DNA of 26,836 bases from Irineochytrium annulatum (lineage: Eukaryota > Chytridiomycota > Chytridiomycetes > Chytridiales > Chytridiaceae): the NCBI GenBank assembly GCA_027600665.1, contig JADGJL010000287.1, forward strand, positions 1 through 26,836. The letters run 5' to 3'. A program made the translations under genes and the position numbers. The notes beneath the pieces are model-generated. The model was not told where the DNA came from. It saw only the letters and a list, made by a program, of their open reading frames with translations, and ran no database searches. This document shows, piece by piece, positions 8,698 to 20,600 of the stretch. Each line of letters begins with the position of its first letter. Position 1 is the first letter of the stretch.

Positions 8698-11600
8698 ATG
8701 GACGAGAGCGCTGTCGCCCTTTCGCTCTTGCTGGAGAGCCTGGGCGAGACCGTCGGCAATGGCGTTGGGGATCAGGGGTCTCAGCCCGAGCCGTCGCAAC
8801 CGAACAACCAACAGACCGCTATGAACGCGACACCGAACATGGCGTACAATCCCTTCGCCCAGCGTCCCGGCAATTCCTTTTTAGCCAACGGCTTCAATCC
8901 TGCGGCCGCTGGCTACATGCCGAATGCACTAGGAGGCTACTACCCTTCCGCGCACCCGAACCCAACCATGCCACCGTATCAAAGCCTGCGGCCTCCTGCC
9001 AATGGACAAGGCTATTTTGTCAATGGGGTGCCGTATCAGCCCATGGCGAATCCGTACGTCGCGATGGGCGGGTCGAGAAATTACAAGAATGGTGGTGGTG
9101 GGGGTGGCGGGAGTTCTTCGTGGTATTCGGATCATGGAGGCTCGCGTTTGATGGACCACATCGATCTGACGGACGACGACTACGATTTGCCTCCGAACAA
9201 ACGGTCACGGCCGAAAGACGACGATGGAGAGGACCCAAAGATTATGATGCAGATGGCATTGGCGCATCAGATCGCGATGGCGAAAGTGGCGGGAGATGAC
9301 GCGCTAGCAGCGCAGCTTGAGCAGCAGAAGGAAGCCTTAAACGTTATTAATGTCGATGACGACGATGAGGATGAGGCAGGTGTAGACGCTGCGTTACAAC
9401 GACTAGCTGTGCCAACAACTCCAAAAGCCAAGCGTCCGCGGTTTGATGACGGTGTGTTGATTCTCAGCATTGCCTGGTCCCTTCTGATTGCCTAATACGA
9501 AATTAGGCCGAACACTTTCGTCGGCGTCATCATCCGTGTCCTCATCTTCCGAAGTGATCGATCTGACGGATGTTACCAGCAAAGAGGAGGAAGAGCTGAA
9601 GCGGAATGCGCAGATTGCCATGGAGGCTCGCCGTCAGAAGAAAGAAATGTTTTATAACACCACTGTTTGCTTTGGAGTTATTCCCGCCCACGTCGTCGAG
9701 CTGGAGCATAAAACATATTTGCAGAGCTTTGAAGGTCAAAGAGAGTTGAGGGTTCAGCTGATACCGGAGGAGCGTATTAACGAGCCTGGGGTGTTTGATT
9801 ATTGTGTTCAGAACTATCGAAATCAACTGGTTGGTGTGCTCACACATTTTGAGCTCCCTTTTTTGCTGTTTACTGACTACTTTTTTAGCTTGGATACGTT
9901 GAAAAGCATGTCTCCGAGACAATCTCAAAAATTCGGAAAATGATACGAATGGATGCCGCCATTCCACGTACCCAATTCAATGTGAGGTTTCACTGCTTGC
10001 CGCATACGGAGCCTGAACATCACTTAGAAATTTTCGGCTGATATAAACATTACTATTTATGGGGCCCGACGACATGGCCATGAGATCGGCGCTGCGTTAC
10101 TCATGAACCGAATAACGCTTGGAACAATGATTGTTCGGCACAACCTTCCTTACGAAAACCCCCATCAACATTTAAGCGCTCCGCAAACTTTTGTCAGCGT
10201 GCAACGAAATGAGAGCAATACTGTTGAAGATGCGAAGTCGCAGATCGATGCTATATACAATGCTTTGACGGCTGCTGAGGATTTGCCGCAAATGGAGCCA
10301 GGTTTAATTTCTAACGACGGCATTTACTCAACGCGGTGTAGATCCCGCAATTATCACCTCAATGTACAAGCATCAAAAGCAAGCTTTGTATTTCATGTCG
10401 CAAAAGGAACAAACGGTCGGCTATGCTTCTTTCGATCCGAAGTTATCGCTTTGGCGTTTCGAAAATGGCGTTTACAAGAATGTCATTACGAATGAACAGA
10501 CACCGCAGAAACCTTCGCAGGCAAAGGGAGGGATTTTGGCTGATGACATGGGTCTTGGGAAAACGATTGAGGTCATATCCTTGATAACGAAGCAACGGGC
10601 GACGGATATGTCCGAAATAGTTTGCGATCGGTATCTCTCGTCGAGAGGGACCTTAATCGTTTGCCCGCTGAGCACCGTTCAAAATTGGGAGGAGCAAATC
10701 GCGAGCCACGTTAAAACCGACGCTCTGAAGTTCTGCGTATATCACGGCCCAAACCGAATAATGGACCCAGGACTTTTGGCCGAATATGTACGAGATTTGT
10801 TGGAGTGATGCATCTAATTGATGAAACTAGGACGTTGTGTTGACTACCTATAGTGTTTTATCTATAGAGTTCTCGAAGGACACGAAATCAGCCGCCGTTG
10901 CGAACGCGGTTGCTACAGGAGAGAAGCCGGCGAAGGGGGAGGCAGTGGTTCCTTTGCGTTGGAATTCGCCTCTGCAGTGCATTACCTGGTTCAGAGTGGT
11001 CCTCGATGAGGCACACATTATTAAGGACCCAAACACGGCGCAAGCGAAAGCAGCTTGCCAGCTGTCAGCCGACCGGCGGTGGTGTTTGACGGGAACGCCG
11101 ATTCAAAATCGCTTAGATGGTATGTGTCGGTGTCACCGGCGACGTTAACTGCATTGCAGACTTGTACAGCTTGATTAAATTCCTGAACCTGGAGCCTTTC
11201 AACTCGAAGAATCAATGGAACTTGTACATCTCCAAACCAGCCCGTTTTGCGACCAACTCGATCGGTGTTCAAAGGTTGCAGACGCTAATGAAGTGCATCA
11301 CTCTTCGAAGAACTAAGACCCAAAAAATTGACGGCAAGCCAATTTTAACGCTTCCGGAGCGAGTGGACAACAAGATCATGGTACAGCTAGCCCCCGCGGA
11401 GCAGGCGCTGTACGACCGCGTCCACGCTCGAGCGAAGGCGATCTTCCACGGCTTGCAGGAAAGCGGAACGGTCATGAGGAATTACGTGCATCTCTTGGAG
11501 ATTATTTTGAGGCTTCGGCAAGTGTGTGTTCATCCGCATTTGTGCAAAGACTCGGATCTGGATTTGAAATCGCCTGGTAATCATTTAGCTTAAGGTGTCG

Positions 11601-12786
11601 ATATCTGATGCTGATTGTGTAGACGAGCTCCCCGGAGGCGGGAACGGGCTACCTCCGCTTACTCGCGAGCGCGCTTATCATCTTCTGTCTCTTCTACGCG
11701 ATGCTGGAGACGATCGGTGCTGTAATTGTGAGATAAGTGTGGACACGTTGATAGGCGAGGGAAAGCCTGTAGTGATGGGTCGCTGCGGACATATGTTTTG
11801 CACGGATTGTTCGGGAGCATTCGCTCTTCAACAGTCTATCCCTACGTGTCCTATGTGTGCACACTTGCTTGTCTCCGGGGATCTGCTCGAGATCAAGCTA
11901 GATGAGTCGGTAAGATTATGCCTGTTAATAAAATTTCTTGTATCTTACTCCTATCAGGCTCAAGACGGAGACGATATAGAGGATACAAAGGCCAAGCCAA
12001 AACGGAGCGACGCGGCAACGGCGAAAGCGATGATAGCTCTCGGAAGCCAGCAGAGCACGAAAGTTCGGGCTTTGGTACAAAATTTGCTGGCTGCAAAGCA
12101 ACAGTGCTTAGAGCAAGGGTTGCCTTGTGATAAAAGCGTAATTTTTAGTCAATGGACATCGATGCTAGACCTTTGTACTGTAAGTTATAAAGAGAAAAAT
12201 CTGTTACGTGGGCTAACCCCAATTTGCTTGCCAACAGAAACCTCTTCAAGATGCTGGCTTCATTATCGCGCGGATGGACGGAAAAATGAACCGCATCGAC
12301 CGGTCGAACGCCATAGATCGGTTTAAGAAAGACCCCGCCGTTACCATTCTTCTCATTTCGCTGAAAGCCGGCGGTGTTGGCCTTAACCTGACGACCGCAA
12401 ACCGGGTATACATCATGGAGCCCTATTGGAACCCAGCCGTCGAACAGCAAGCGGTTGATCGTGTCCATCGAATGGGGCAAACGAAGGTCGTCAACACCGT
12501 TCGGTTCATCGCTAAAGGCACCATCGAGGACAACATTCTGCAGCTCCAAGAAAGAAAAATGCAGCTTGCGGAGATGGCGTTCAAAAATAGAGGTGCAGCG
12601 ACCGATGATGGCGATGACGGCATGGGGAAGAAAGGACACAAGAGGGCGAAGGCGCGTCAGGATAAAGCTGATGTAGCAAAACAAAGTGAGAAAAGAAATG
12701 AAATCTGCCTCCTTCAAGTAACATTTCTAATTATAAATGTTTTTGCAATAATAGGGATGCTCGACCTCAGTCTTTTGTTTCAATAA
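8698..12786 (+). CDS. SNF2-family ATPase with inserted RING finger (Uls1/HLTF/Rad16 type)
   Basis: Eleven exons: 8698-9451, 9507-9829, 9889-9981, 10028-10301, 10342-10787, 10831-11119, 11160-11576, 11623-11909, 11958-12179, 12238-12685 and 12755-12786. They give about 1194 residues with phase kept at every join. The N-terminal 300 residues are low-complexity (Asn/Pro/Gly, then acidic) with IDLTDDD, VINVDDDD and VIDLTD, which resemble SUMO-interaction motifs. The ATPase core follows: KHQKQAL at about 491, Walker A GLGKT at 552-556, DEAH at 689-692, TGTPIQNR and motif VI QAVDRVHRMGQ at 1106-1116. A C3HC4 RING (C898, C901, C920, H922, C925, C928, C941, C944) is set between the two helicase lobes. 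This architecture marks the nuclear Rad5/Rad16/HLTF/Uls1 group: DNA translocases that are also ubiquitin ligases, acting in damage tolerance or on SUMOylated proteins. A canonical HIRAN domain is not clear. The SUMO-like motifs favour an Uls1-like role, by inference. Confidence 0.92.
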
Positions 12787-13105
12787 TCATTGCTGCCCGC
12801 ATCGACCCGCAACTCCTAAACCAATAGTTTGTACACTATTTGTCAATACATACACGCATTCTGGCTGAACGGTTATTGCTTTACTTCTACCTGCCGTTTT
12901 GTGTTGTCGAACACTTCATAAAAAAGTAACAGCCCATCAGCGTAACATGAGGAGGGCGGAGATTCAAATTGATCTCCAGCTCCAACTCCTTTGCCAGCGC
13001 GGTTCCTCAGCCCGTCCTCAGGCATTTACCCATACCAAGTTGACCGCGTCCATCAACTTCGCCTCATTCTCTCGATGCCCTACTGCGAAGTTGGAAAGGA
13101 CAGGT
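12787..13105. other. Intergenic, SNF2 gene to alpha/beta hydrolase
   Basis: This stretch lies between two plus-strand genes: the SNF2 3' end and the hydrolase promoter. An in-frame ATG at 12947 would add 53 residues to the hydrolase, but that extension looks unlike the family. Nothing else was recognised. Confidence 0.45.
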
Positions 13106-14445
13106 ATGGCTTCTCCGCGTTTGCACCAACTGATGCATTCATTCAGATCTAAAGTTCCCATCAAATTATACTATGAGACGCATGGAAGCGGCCCGCAGAA
13201 GCTGTTGTTTATCATGGTTGACTCGAACATTCTTTTTGGCTGCTCTAACCGCTCTGCAGGGACTCACTGGTAGGACAACTTGACGCTAGGAACGCGCAAC
13301 TCAGCTAACCTCGTTTTCAAAGCCGACCACACGCGTTGGGATATGCAGAGACATTATTTCTCGGATTTGGACGAGTTCGAAGTTTGCGTTTTCGATAACC
13401 GCGGCGTTGGCTTCAGTTCCGCCCCGTCAGGCCAATACACGACGAAGATGATGGCGCTGGATGCGTGGGAGCTCATGCAACACCTCGGCTGGAAACGGGC
13501 GCACATTGTAGGCTTGTCAATGGGGGGAATGATTGCCCAGGAGTTCGCGCTGCACGTTCCTAATGCTTGCTTGTCACTCTCGTTGGTGTCTACCACTCCT
13601 GGGCGGTCCATACCGCCTTTAAAGACACTCTGGGGTGAGTCCGCGAAACTTCGATCTGAAATAACTCTTTGATGCAGCGATGAAAGGTGTGCACGGTGTT
13701 CTGCCGCCCGAACAAGACTTCAAGTTAATGACACGGTGGGGGCTGGCATTACATCACAATGTGCTGATCATAACTAGTATTATTTACCCTCGGTGGTGGC
13801 TCGACTCAAATGCGCCGACAGGCTCGGGATGCCTCACTAATATGGACCACATACGAATGGTGGGAGGCGATACACCGATACGGGCTAACGTCCCAAAAAG
13901 TGGTGGGAGGATCGACAAGACCGCGTCCCGCGTCCGCAGAATTGCGGTGTTCGAGGCCAACGGATGGCTTGCTATCGCCATTTTGTGAGCCGTGCCCGAC
14001 TGAGGAAACTTCGAGACTCTGGGATCCCCATTATTGTTCTTACCGGAGACGATGATATCGTTAGTAACGTTTTTTAGCCGCCATTAACGCCAACAGCTTG
14101 TTCGCCCGTCAAATTCCATTTATCTCGCGCGTAACTTGCGAGCACGTTTGGAGATTTTTGTGGGAGGAGGCCACGGTCTTGCAGTGCAATATCCTGAGAG
14201 GTTTAACAAGGTGCGCGCAAATTTTAAGTAAAGTTCTGACATTTTGGAACGTAAGGTGCTTCTCCGACATTTCCGCCGAAGCCTTGAAATCCTCCCTTTG
14301 CCGCTCGAGGTAAATCTTGAGTTAAATAGTTTGCCAACCTTTTCTGTCTCCTGTTCAGGACGAGGAGTTGTACCACAGCCAGCTTGACGACGTACATATC
14401 AATGGAGGTGCAGGCCCGAAGAAAGCGGGCCGTTTTCGAATTTAA
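13106..14445 (+). CDS. Alpha/beta hydrolase-fold protein
   Basis: Eight exons: 13106-13216, 13260-13269 (10 nt), 13323-13634, 13678-13859, 13901-14059, 14097-14210, 14256-14309 and 14359-14445. They give about 342 residues. The joins restore continuous family sequence: LLFIMGLTADHTRW at the oxyanion-hole region, VFDNRGVGFSS, the nucleophile elbow GLSMGG, the acid loop LTGDDDI and the catalytic His in GGGHGL. The triad therefore looks complete. Family members hydrolyse small esters, lactones or lipids; the substrate cannot be told from sequence. There is no signal peptide or membrane segment at the chosen start. Met at 12947 would give a 53-residue N-terminal extension and is less likely. Without splicing the gene looks frameshifted near 13810, but the intron 13860-13900 (CTAAC branch, AAAAG acceptor) resolves this. 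An AATAAA lies 61 bases after the stop. Confidence 0.88.
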
Positions 14446-14505
14446 AGTCATTTGTGTGTTTTAATCAATGCATTCGCATCATCTTCCACTGTCACAAACA
14501 TTCAA

Positions 14506-14511
14506 AATAAA
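14506..14511 (+). terminator. Polyadenylation signal of the hydrolase gene
   Basis: A perfect AATAAA lies 61 bases after the hydrolase stop codon and before the convergent transporter gene. The placement fits a 3'-end processing signal. Confidence 0.5.
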
Positions 14512-14571
14512 ACAATAGTCACATTTGGTATGAAATTTGGCATTAAAATACAATTGCAAAAAATCATCAGG

Positions 14572-16482
14572 TTAGGCGTCCCGCTTTCGAACCTCCCTCA
14601 ACCTCCACGCTAGTAGACCAGCAATTAGGCTAAATACGGCACCCGCCCTTAAACACCACCCGAATGGATCCAACGAGGCACCCCCTTTATTCGCCGCATC
14701 GACCATTGCGAATATAAAACTGGTCAGCAGCGTTGACATAAACTGCGGCAAAACAATGTAAATGTTGTGGATGCCTAAAACCATCCCTGCGTTCAATTGT
14801 TCTCCTGGTTGCGGGGATGACCTAGGCTCCGATTCCAATGCCGGCACTAGCTCATCCTCGACGATAGGGATGGATCGGTACCCAGACGAGGGGGATTCAG
14901 CAGCGGCAGCAGAAGCGGCGGCCTCGGCGTAGAAGGCGACATATTCCGCCAACAGCGTGAAAGGGACCCACTGCACAATCCCTATACATCGTCAGAATAA
15001 ATCATACAAGCACAACTCACCCCATGCTATCCCGCATATCGCCACTAATGCTGACGCCGAAACAACGTCGTTGGCGAAGAAGGTCAAGATCATGGTGGTT
15101 GCAAAGAGGACTAGGGAGGCCGACCAGATACCAGCGAGCGAGAACAGCTTCCGGAGGAACGGTGATACAATTTGAGGATGATCAAAGTCGCTTCGAATGC
15201 AAATCAAAGGAACGGTCCAACTTGCAACGAGCGACACGGAAGCTTTCAATAACAACGCGAATGCACCCGCCCTCATAGCCGCATCCGTGTTGTCGTCGTT
15301 TGGGTCTTTCCTAGCACGCTCTCCAACCCATTGCGATCTTCAAACGACGTTAGCACGCATTCGGCAATAGCGGGAAGTCATACACATAAAAGAGGAACGG
15401 AAACCACCCCAGCCACGCAAACAGTTGAACGTTGCATATGCCCTGCAAAGGTCCAGGCAACCGCCTCAACGACGTCACGATCTCGAGCATTGGCAGGAGC
15501 CAGGACGTTGAGGAACTCGAGGCGTCAGCCACATAGGGAACCTCCTTCACGAAAATGCAGGCCGGTATAAGGCATGCCAACAAAAACGAGTTCGATACGA
15601 AGCAGAGGATCTTCAACTGGGATCCAAATAAGACTGGGTATCCCACAGCGACGCCACGGAATAAAGCCATGAGATCGATAAAACCGGTGAAGTATCCCAT
15701 GACGTTCCCAAAACCCGCCATGCGAGAAGCCCAGACGCTGGCGGTGTTCTGTTGACTGAGAGGGACAGCGTCCACGATAAGCGCCCGCGCTGACGTAGTC
15801 ACCGTGTTGATCGAAAAGTCCAACATGTAGAAACCCAATACAGCAAAAATGATCGTCGCGTTCTGAGTTCTTCCGTCATCGTGAGATCCCATGACAACTT
15901 GTGCGAACTCTCGCGAGTAAGCGACCATTGTCACGGATAACACCATCACCGCTGCACCCGCTTAATGGAGGTTAATGTCCGAACACGAAGGACACCACCT
16001 ACCCATCAAAAACGGTCTTCTCCGCCCAATTTTCAATGTACATTTGTCGCTGTACGCTCCGACGATAGGCTGTATGCAAAGTCCTACACCAGGCCATCAG
16101 CTTCAGCGAACGAAGCGAGCGGGCACGAACCTGAAAGCGGTCCTGCTAACCATACGAGCGCCAACAGCGGCTTTGTGAGGCCCAAAGACAACAGGTATGG
16201 CGTTCCGTACGCAAACTCGACCGTCCAAGCAAACTGGATGCCGCCAAGCGTAGCTGTAAGTATCAGCAACCCCAACAGGGACATGGGCTTGATGCCTTCA
16301 TCGCTCCGGGTGATGAGGGCCTCCGTCGGCAGGGAAACAGAGAGGTCCGCGGATGAGGCATTCGCCGTGCCTCCACCGCCCAAGTCTGCACCAAGTTGAT
16401 TCATTGGCATACCGGCGGGCGAACAGGGCGATCGTTGCCGAATCACTTTGATTGTCGACCGTGATTTAAGTGGCTTAAGCAC
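14572..16482 (-). CDS. Sucrose/alpha-glucoside:H+ symporter-like MFS carrier (GPH family)
   Basis: Five exons (16482-16131, 16083-16003, 15960-15384, 15337-15021, 14981-14572) give about 578 residues. The joins rebuild hallmark carrier sequence: VWLAGPLSG, IQPIVGAYSDKC, then GRRRPF in the loop between helices 2 and 3, later FAWLGWFPFLFY and VQWVPFTLLAEY. Hydrophobic segments fit twelve membrane helices, with a long hydrophilic central loop (Ala/Ser/Glu-rich, about 14830-14950) and a hydrophilic N-terminus of about 65 residues. This pattern matches plant SUT and fission yeast Sut1-type carriers, which bring sucrose or maltose into the cell with protons across the plasma membrane. The exact sugar is unknown. 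Met at 16482 was chosen; an internal Met near 16410 is possible. It is convergent with the hydrolase gene. Confidence 0.87.
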
Positions 16483-16828
16483 GTCTGCAAAACTTGATAG
16501 AGGCAGTTGGGAGCGAAGAGGTGTTTGCCGTGGGTTTCAGCACGGCTTGGTCGCGAATTGGTATTGAGATCGTTGCCCCCAACACTTTGGAAGCGCAGGG
16601 ATGGACTCACAAGCTTCTTTTGGGACGAATAAAACCGCAACGGTGGTCGCCGCCATCGACCGAGTTGAATGTCGACCCCATAAAAGAGGTGGAGTCTACC
16701 TCGGCCCTGGGCGGGGGAAGGGCAACGAGACTTCGTGCAGGCATGAAAGTACTATGGATTTATTGTATTTATCATTGCCAGCCCATTGCTATCGGCCGGC
16801 ACAAACAAAATGTGATGAATCTAAAAAT
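16483..16828. other. Intergenic, transporter promoter and NTF2 3' region
   Basis: The two flanking genes are both on the minus strand, so this stretch holds the NTF2 3' UTR and the transporter upstream region. A 65-residue minus-strand open frame here (16443-16640) overlaps the transporter start and has no recognisable features. Confidence 0.45.
16759..16764 (-). terminator. Polyadenylation signal of the NTF2 gene
   Basis: TTTATT on the plus strand reads AATAAA on the minus strand, 65 bases past the NTF2 stop, a normal position for 3'-end processing. Confidence 0.45.
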
Positions 16829-17472
16829 TCAGTGGACTGAAAGACATGTTAGTAATTGCAGTAACGGGGTGAATGGGAAGGTAGAATGGCAACACAGCCA
16901 GTAATTACCAATCAGCCGGAATATATCTGTGATATTGATATACTTCCAGTTAGTGCCGTGAAAGATAAGGAAGAAACTTACCGTTAAAAACAAAATATTG
17001 GCCAGGACCCTCCGGGTATAAGTTGAATGTTTGCATAAAGTTGAAGGGGTGCTGCTCGTTATCAATCTAAAACACCAAGCAACGTGATTAATAAACACTC
17101 AACGAAAAACAATACAAACCTGCAGCTGGCCGAACACGGTGATCATAATGGAGCCGGCGGTGGGGTGGGATGGCTGTGCATCGATCTTGGTGATGACATG
17201 ACGGATTTGTTGGAAGCCGAGGTTCTGGGCGAGATTTGAGCCTTTCTGCCGGCAACATATCCTTACCGTCAGCTTCTCCACGATTGAGTTCACCCCCTGG
17301 AACTGTGTCCCCTCGTACGTCAGCATGCTGGTATCGCGCTATGTGAACGTGATTAGTTGGCGAGCCTGCCCACAAGCCGACATACGTAGAGAGCCGCCAG
17401 CTGCGCGCGATTGGTGTCGAACGTGGAGTAGTAGAAATCCGTAAACTGCTTTGCGATAACGTCGAACGACAT
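16829..17472 (-). CDS. NTF2: Nuclear transport factor 2
   Basis: Six exons: 17472-17386, 17338-17267, 17224-17120, 17066-16982, 16926-16909 and 16836-16829 (8 nt). They give 124 residues, the usual NTF2 length. The sequence runs from MSFDVIAKQFTDFYYSTFD through TSMLTYEGTQFQGVNSI, KIDAQPS and NEQHPFNFMQTFNL to FVFNDIFRL, all family landmarks. NTF2 is a homodimer that binds Ran-GDP and FxFG nucleoporins and returns Ran to the nucleus for protein import. The last intron (16908-16837, 72 nt) carries a perfect TACTAAC branch site and a ctttcag acceptor. If it were left in, the frame stays open and adds 24 odd hydrophobic residues, so a caller without splice evidence would over-extend the protein. 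The gene is divergent from UPF1 across 151 bases. Confidence 0.93.
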
Positions 17473-17623
17473 GATGCTCGCGACGTCGAAGAAGGAACAG
17501 GAGGGAAAGGAAGCAGACCAAGCTCGTAAAAAGACGGCGTCCCTCTCTCAGAAGCCTTGCGCCCTCTTGCACCGCAGTTCCACACGACGGATCACTGCCG
17601 GGAGTCTTGGGGTTTAGGTTACA
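17473..17623. promoter_or_regulatory. Bidirectional promoter region, NTF2 / UPF1
   Basis: These 151 bases separate the divergent starts of NTF2 (minus) and UPF1 (plus). With no room elsewhere, both core promoters must be here. No TATA box stands out; the pair looks like a housekeeping bidirectional promoter. Confidence 0.45.
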
Positions 17624-20600
17624 ATGTCCCAGCTGTCGTTTCTCGAATTCGCTCCCGACACTCAGGGGAGCCAGTATGAGCACTCGGTGGACTTCACGGG
17701 AGAGTCGCAGCTGGATACGCAGACCCAGACGCAGACGCAGACCCAGCTGGACCTTTCGATTACTCAATCTCAGACGGAGGGTTCCCTACGAGCCGGTCGC
17801 TTCGCCCGGCATGATTATGGCGAGGACGAGCGGATGGATCTGACGCAGGCGACTTCGGAGATGAATGCTCGCGATGATTCGCTGGTGGCGGAATGTGAAG
17901 GTTGCCCTGGCGTAGATTTTTTCTAAATCTACTTTAGTGGATGATGTGAACGGAGATGAGGATGAAGAGAGTCAGGTTGACTTTAAGGACCTTCCCGAGC
18001 ACGCTTGCAAGTCCGTTTATTGTTATGTCTGTATTGTATCTTATTGAATCCATAGATACTGTGGGATCCATTCTCCACCGTCCGTCGTAAAGTGTCTCCA
18101 CTGCTCGAAATGGTTTTGCAACTCTCGTGGCAGCACTTCAGGTGCTCATATTATCTCGCATTTGGTGCGAGCGAAACACCGCGAAGTGTGTCTTCATCCG
18201 GAGGGCCCACTGGGTGAAACAATTCTGGAGTGCTACCTTTGCGGGTGCCGAAACGTGTTTTTGTTGGGCTTCATTCCTGCAAAAAGTGACACGGTCGTCG
18301 TTCTTTTGTGCCGGTATTTGCTTAATGCCGTCGACTTACAATTAAAGTAATTGCCAGCCAACCGTGCGCATCGACGCCTTCCTCGAAGGATGCGACGTGG
18401 GATGTCGCTCAGTGGCTTCCATTAATTCAGGACCGGTCTTTCCTTCCGTGGCTTGTGAAAACTCCGACTGATGCCGAGACGAGCCGAGCCCGCCACGTCA
18501 CTATGGCAAACATCCAGGCGATCGAGGAGGTATGGAAGGAGAATGCGAATGCCGGCATTGAGGACTTGGAGAGGGGCGTCTTGGGGGAGGAGGATGAGCC
18601 GATTCCCGTCTTACTCAGGTTCGCTTATCTTGCTAATCCTTATTCTCAGTAATGTTTAGGTACGAGGACGCGTATCAGTATCAGAACATCTTCGCGCCGC
18701 TGGTGGCATTGGAAGCAGAGCACGATAGGAAGTTGAAAGAGGCGCAAACCCAAGACAGTGTTGTTGTGCGGTGGGATATCGGCCTTAACACGAAGAGGAT
18801 CGCGTATTTTACGTTGCCGAAGCTTGAGCAGGGTGAAGTTCGTCTTGCTGTCGGGGACGAGCTGCTTCTGCGATACAAGGGCGAGTTAGCGGCGCCGTGG
18901 GAAAGCCGAGGACATGTCATTAAGATTCCCAACTGTAGGCATTAGACGAGTGTTAAATCAGCATGTTAATGACCTTGCAGCGGCTTCGGACGAGGTTGCG
19001 CTTGAAATTAAAAAGCAAGACAAAGCTCCTGTCGATTGCACGCATAACTTCACTGTCGATTTTGTGTGGAAGTCCACTTCGTTCGATCGGTAGGGTACTG
19101 AGTTTGGTGGGGCTGATAATGGTTAGCATGCAGAGTGCCATGAAGAAATTTGCCGTCGACGAAAACTCCGTGTCCGGTTACATCTACCACCGTTTGCTTG
19201 GACACGACGTCGAGCCTCAAACTCTCCAGGTCAAAATGCCGAAGCGATTCACGGCTCCGGATCTGCCTGATTTGAACCATTACCAAGTGTCGGCCGTGAA
19301 GGGTGTTCTGATGAAGCCGCTGAGTTTAATTCAAGGTATTATATTTATACAGACTAATCTAAATTGAGTAAAGGTCCGCCTGGAACTGGTAAAACTGTTA
19401 CATCGGCGACTATTGTGTACCATTTAGCGAAGATGATGCCTGGGCCGGTTCTTGTTTGCGCCCCGTCGAACGTCGCTGTGGACCAACTGACGGAAAAGAT
19501 CCATCTGACTGGTTTGAAAGTGGTTCGCGTTGCGGCGAAGTCTCGGGAGGAAATGGATTCGCCGGTGGCGTTCCTCTCGCTTCACGAGCAAGTTGCCAAT
19601 AATGATACAAACCCCGAGCTGCAGAAGCTTATTCGATTGAAGACGGAGCAGGGCGAGCTCAGCTTCCAGGATGAGAAAAAGTATAAGTCCCTGAAGAAGC
19701 AGGCAGAAAAAGAAATTCTGGGAAATGCAGACGTTATTTGCACGACTTGTGTCGGCGCGGGAGATCCTCGACTGTCGAAGTTAACCTTCCGGACCGTTCT
19801 CATCGACGAAGCAACTCAAGCTGGCGAACCCGAATGCTTGATCCCGTTGGTAATGGGAGCCAAACAAGCCGTTCTTGTCGGCGATCATCAGCAACTTGGC
19901 CCCGTTATCATGAACAAGAAGGCGGCTAAAGCTGGTTTATCGCAGTCCTTATTTGAAAGGCTTGTCATTTTGGGAATTCGTCCGATCCGTCTGCAGGTTC
20001 AGTACAGAATGCATCCATGCTTGTCCGAGTTTCCGTCAAACATGTTTTACGAAGGCTCTCTGCAAAACGGTGTCACGGTTGCTGATCGCCTGAGAAAGTC
20101 CGTAGACTTCCCGTGGCCAGTTCCGGAGACCCCGATGTTCTTTTTGGGCTCTTTTGGGCAGGAGGAGGTGTCGGCTTCAGGCACGTCATACTTAAACCGA
20201 ACGGAGGTTTCGAACTGTGAGAAGATTGTTACGCGCTATTTACAAGCCGGCATCCTACCATCTCAGATTGGAGTTATCACGCCGTACGAAGGGCAGCGTG
20301 CGTTCATCGTTTCTTACATGCAGTTTACGGGATCGATGAAGAAGGAGCTGTACAAGGAGATTGAAGTAGCATCGGTGGATGCTTTCCAAGGACGTGAGAA
20401 GGACTACATCATCCTGTCATGTGTGCGCTCGAATGAACATCAAGGCATTGGATTCTTGTCGGATCCACGGCGTCTAAATGTTGCCCTCACCCGCGCCAAA
20501 TACGGCATTTGCATCCTTGGAAACCCGAAAGTGTTGGCGAAGCATGCGCTCTGGTATCAGCTTTTAATGACATTTAAAGAGAGGGGATGTCTCGTGGAGG

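Noticed and set aside
13800..13910. Apparent frameshift in the alpha/beta hydrolase
   Set aside because: An intron at 13860-13900 with CTAAC branch and AG acceptor restores the conserved frame through GVRGQRMACY and the acid loop.
16443..16640. 65-residue minus-strand frame overlapping the transporter start
   Set aside because: No recognisable features; better read as the transporter 5' region.
16837..16908. Extended hydrophobic C-terminus of NTF2
   Set aside because: Explained by an unspliced 72-nt in-frame intron with TACTAAC branch site; splicing gives the normal family length.
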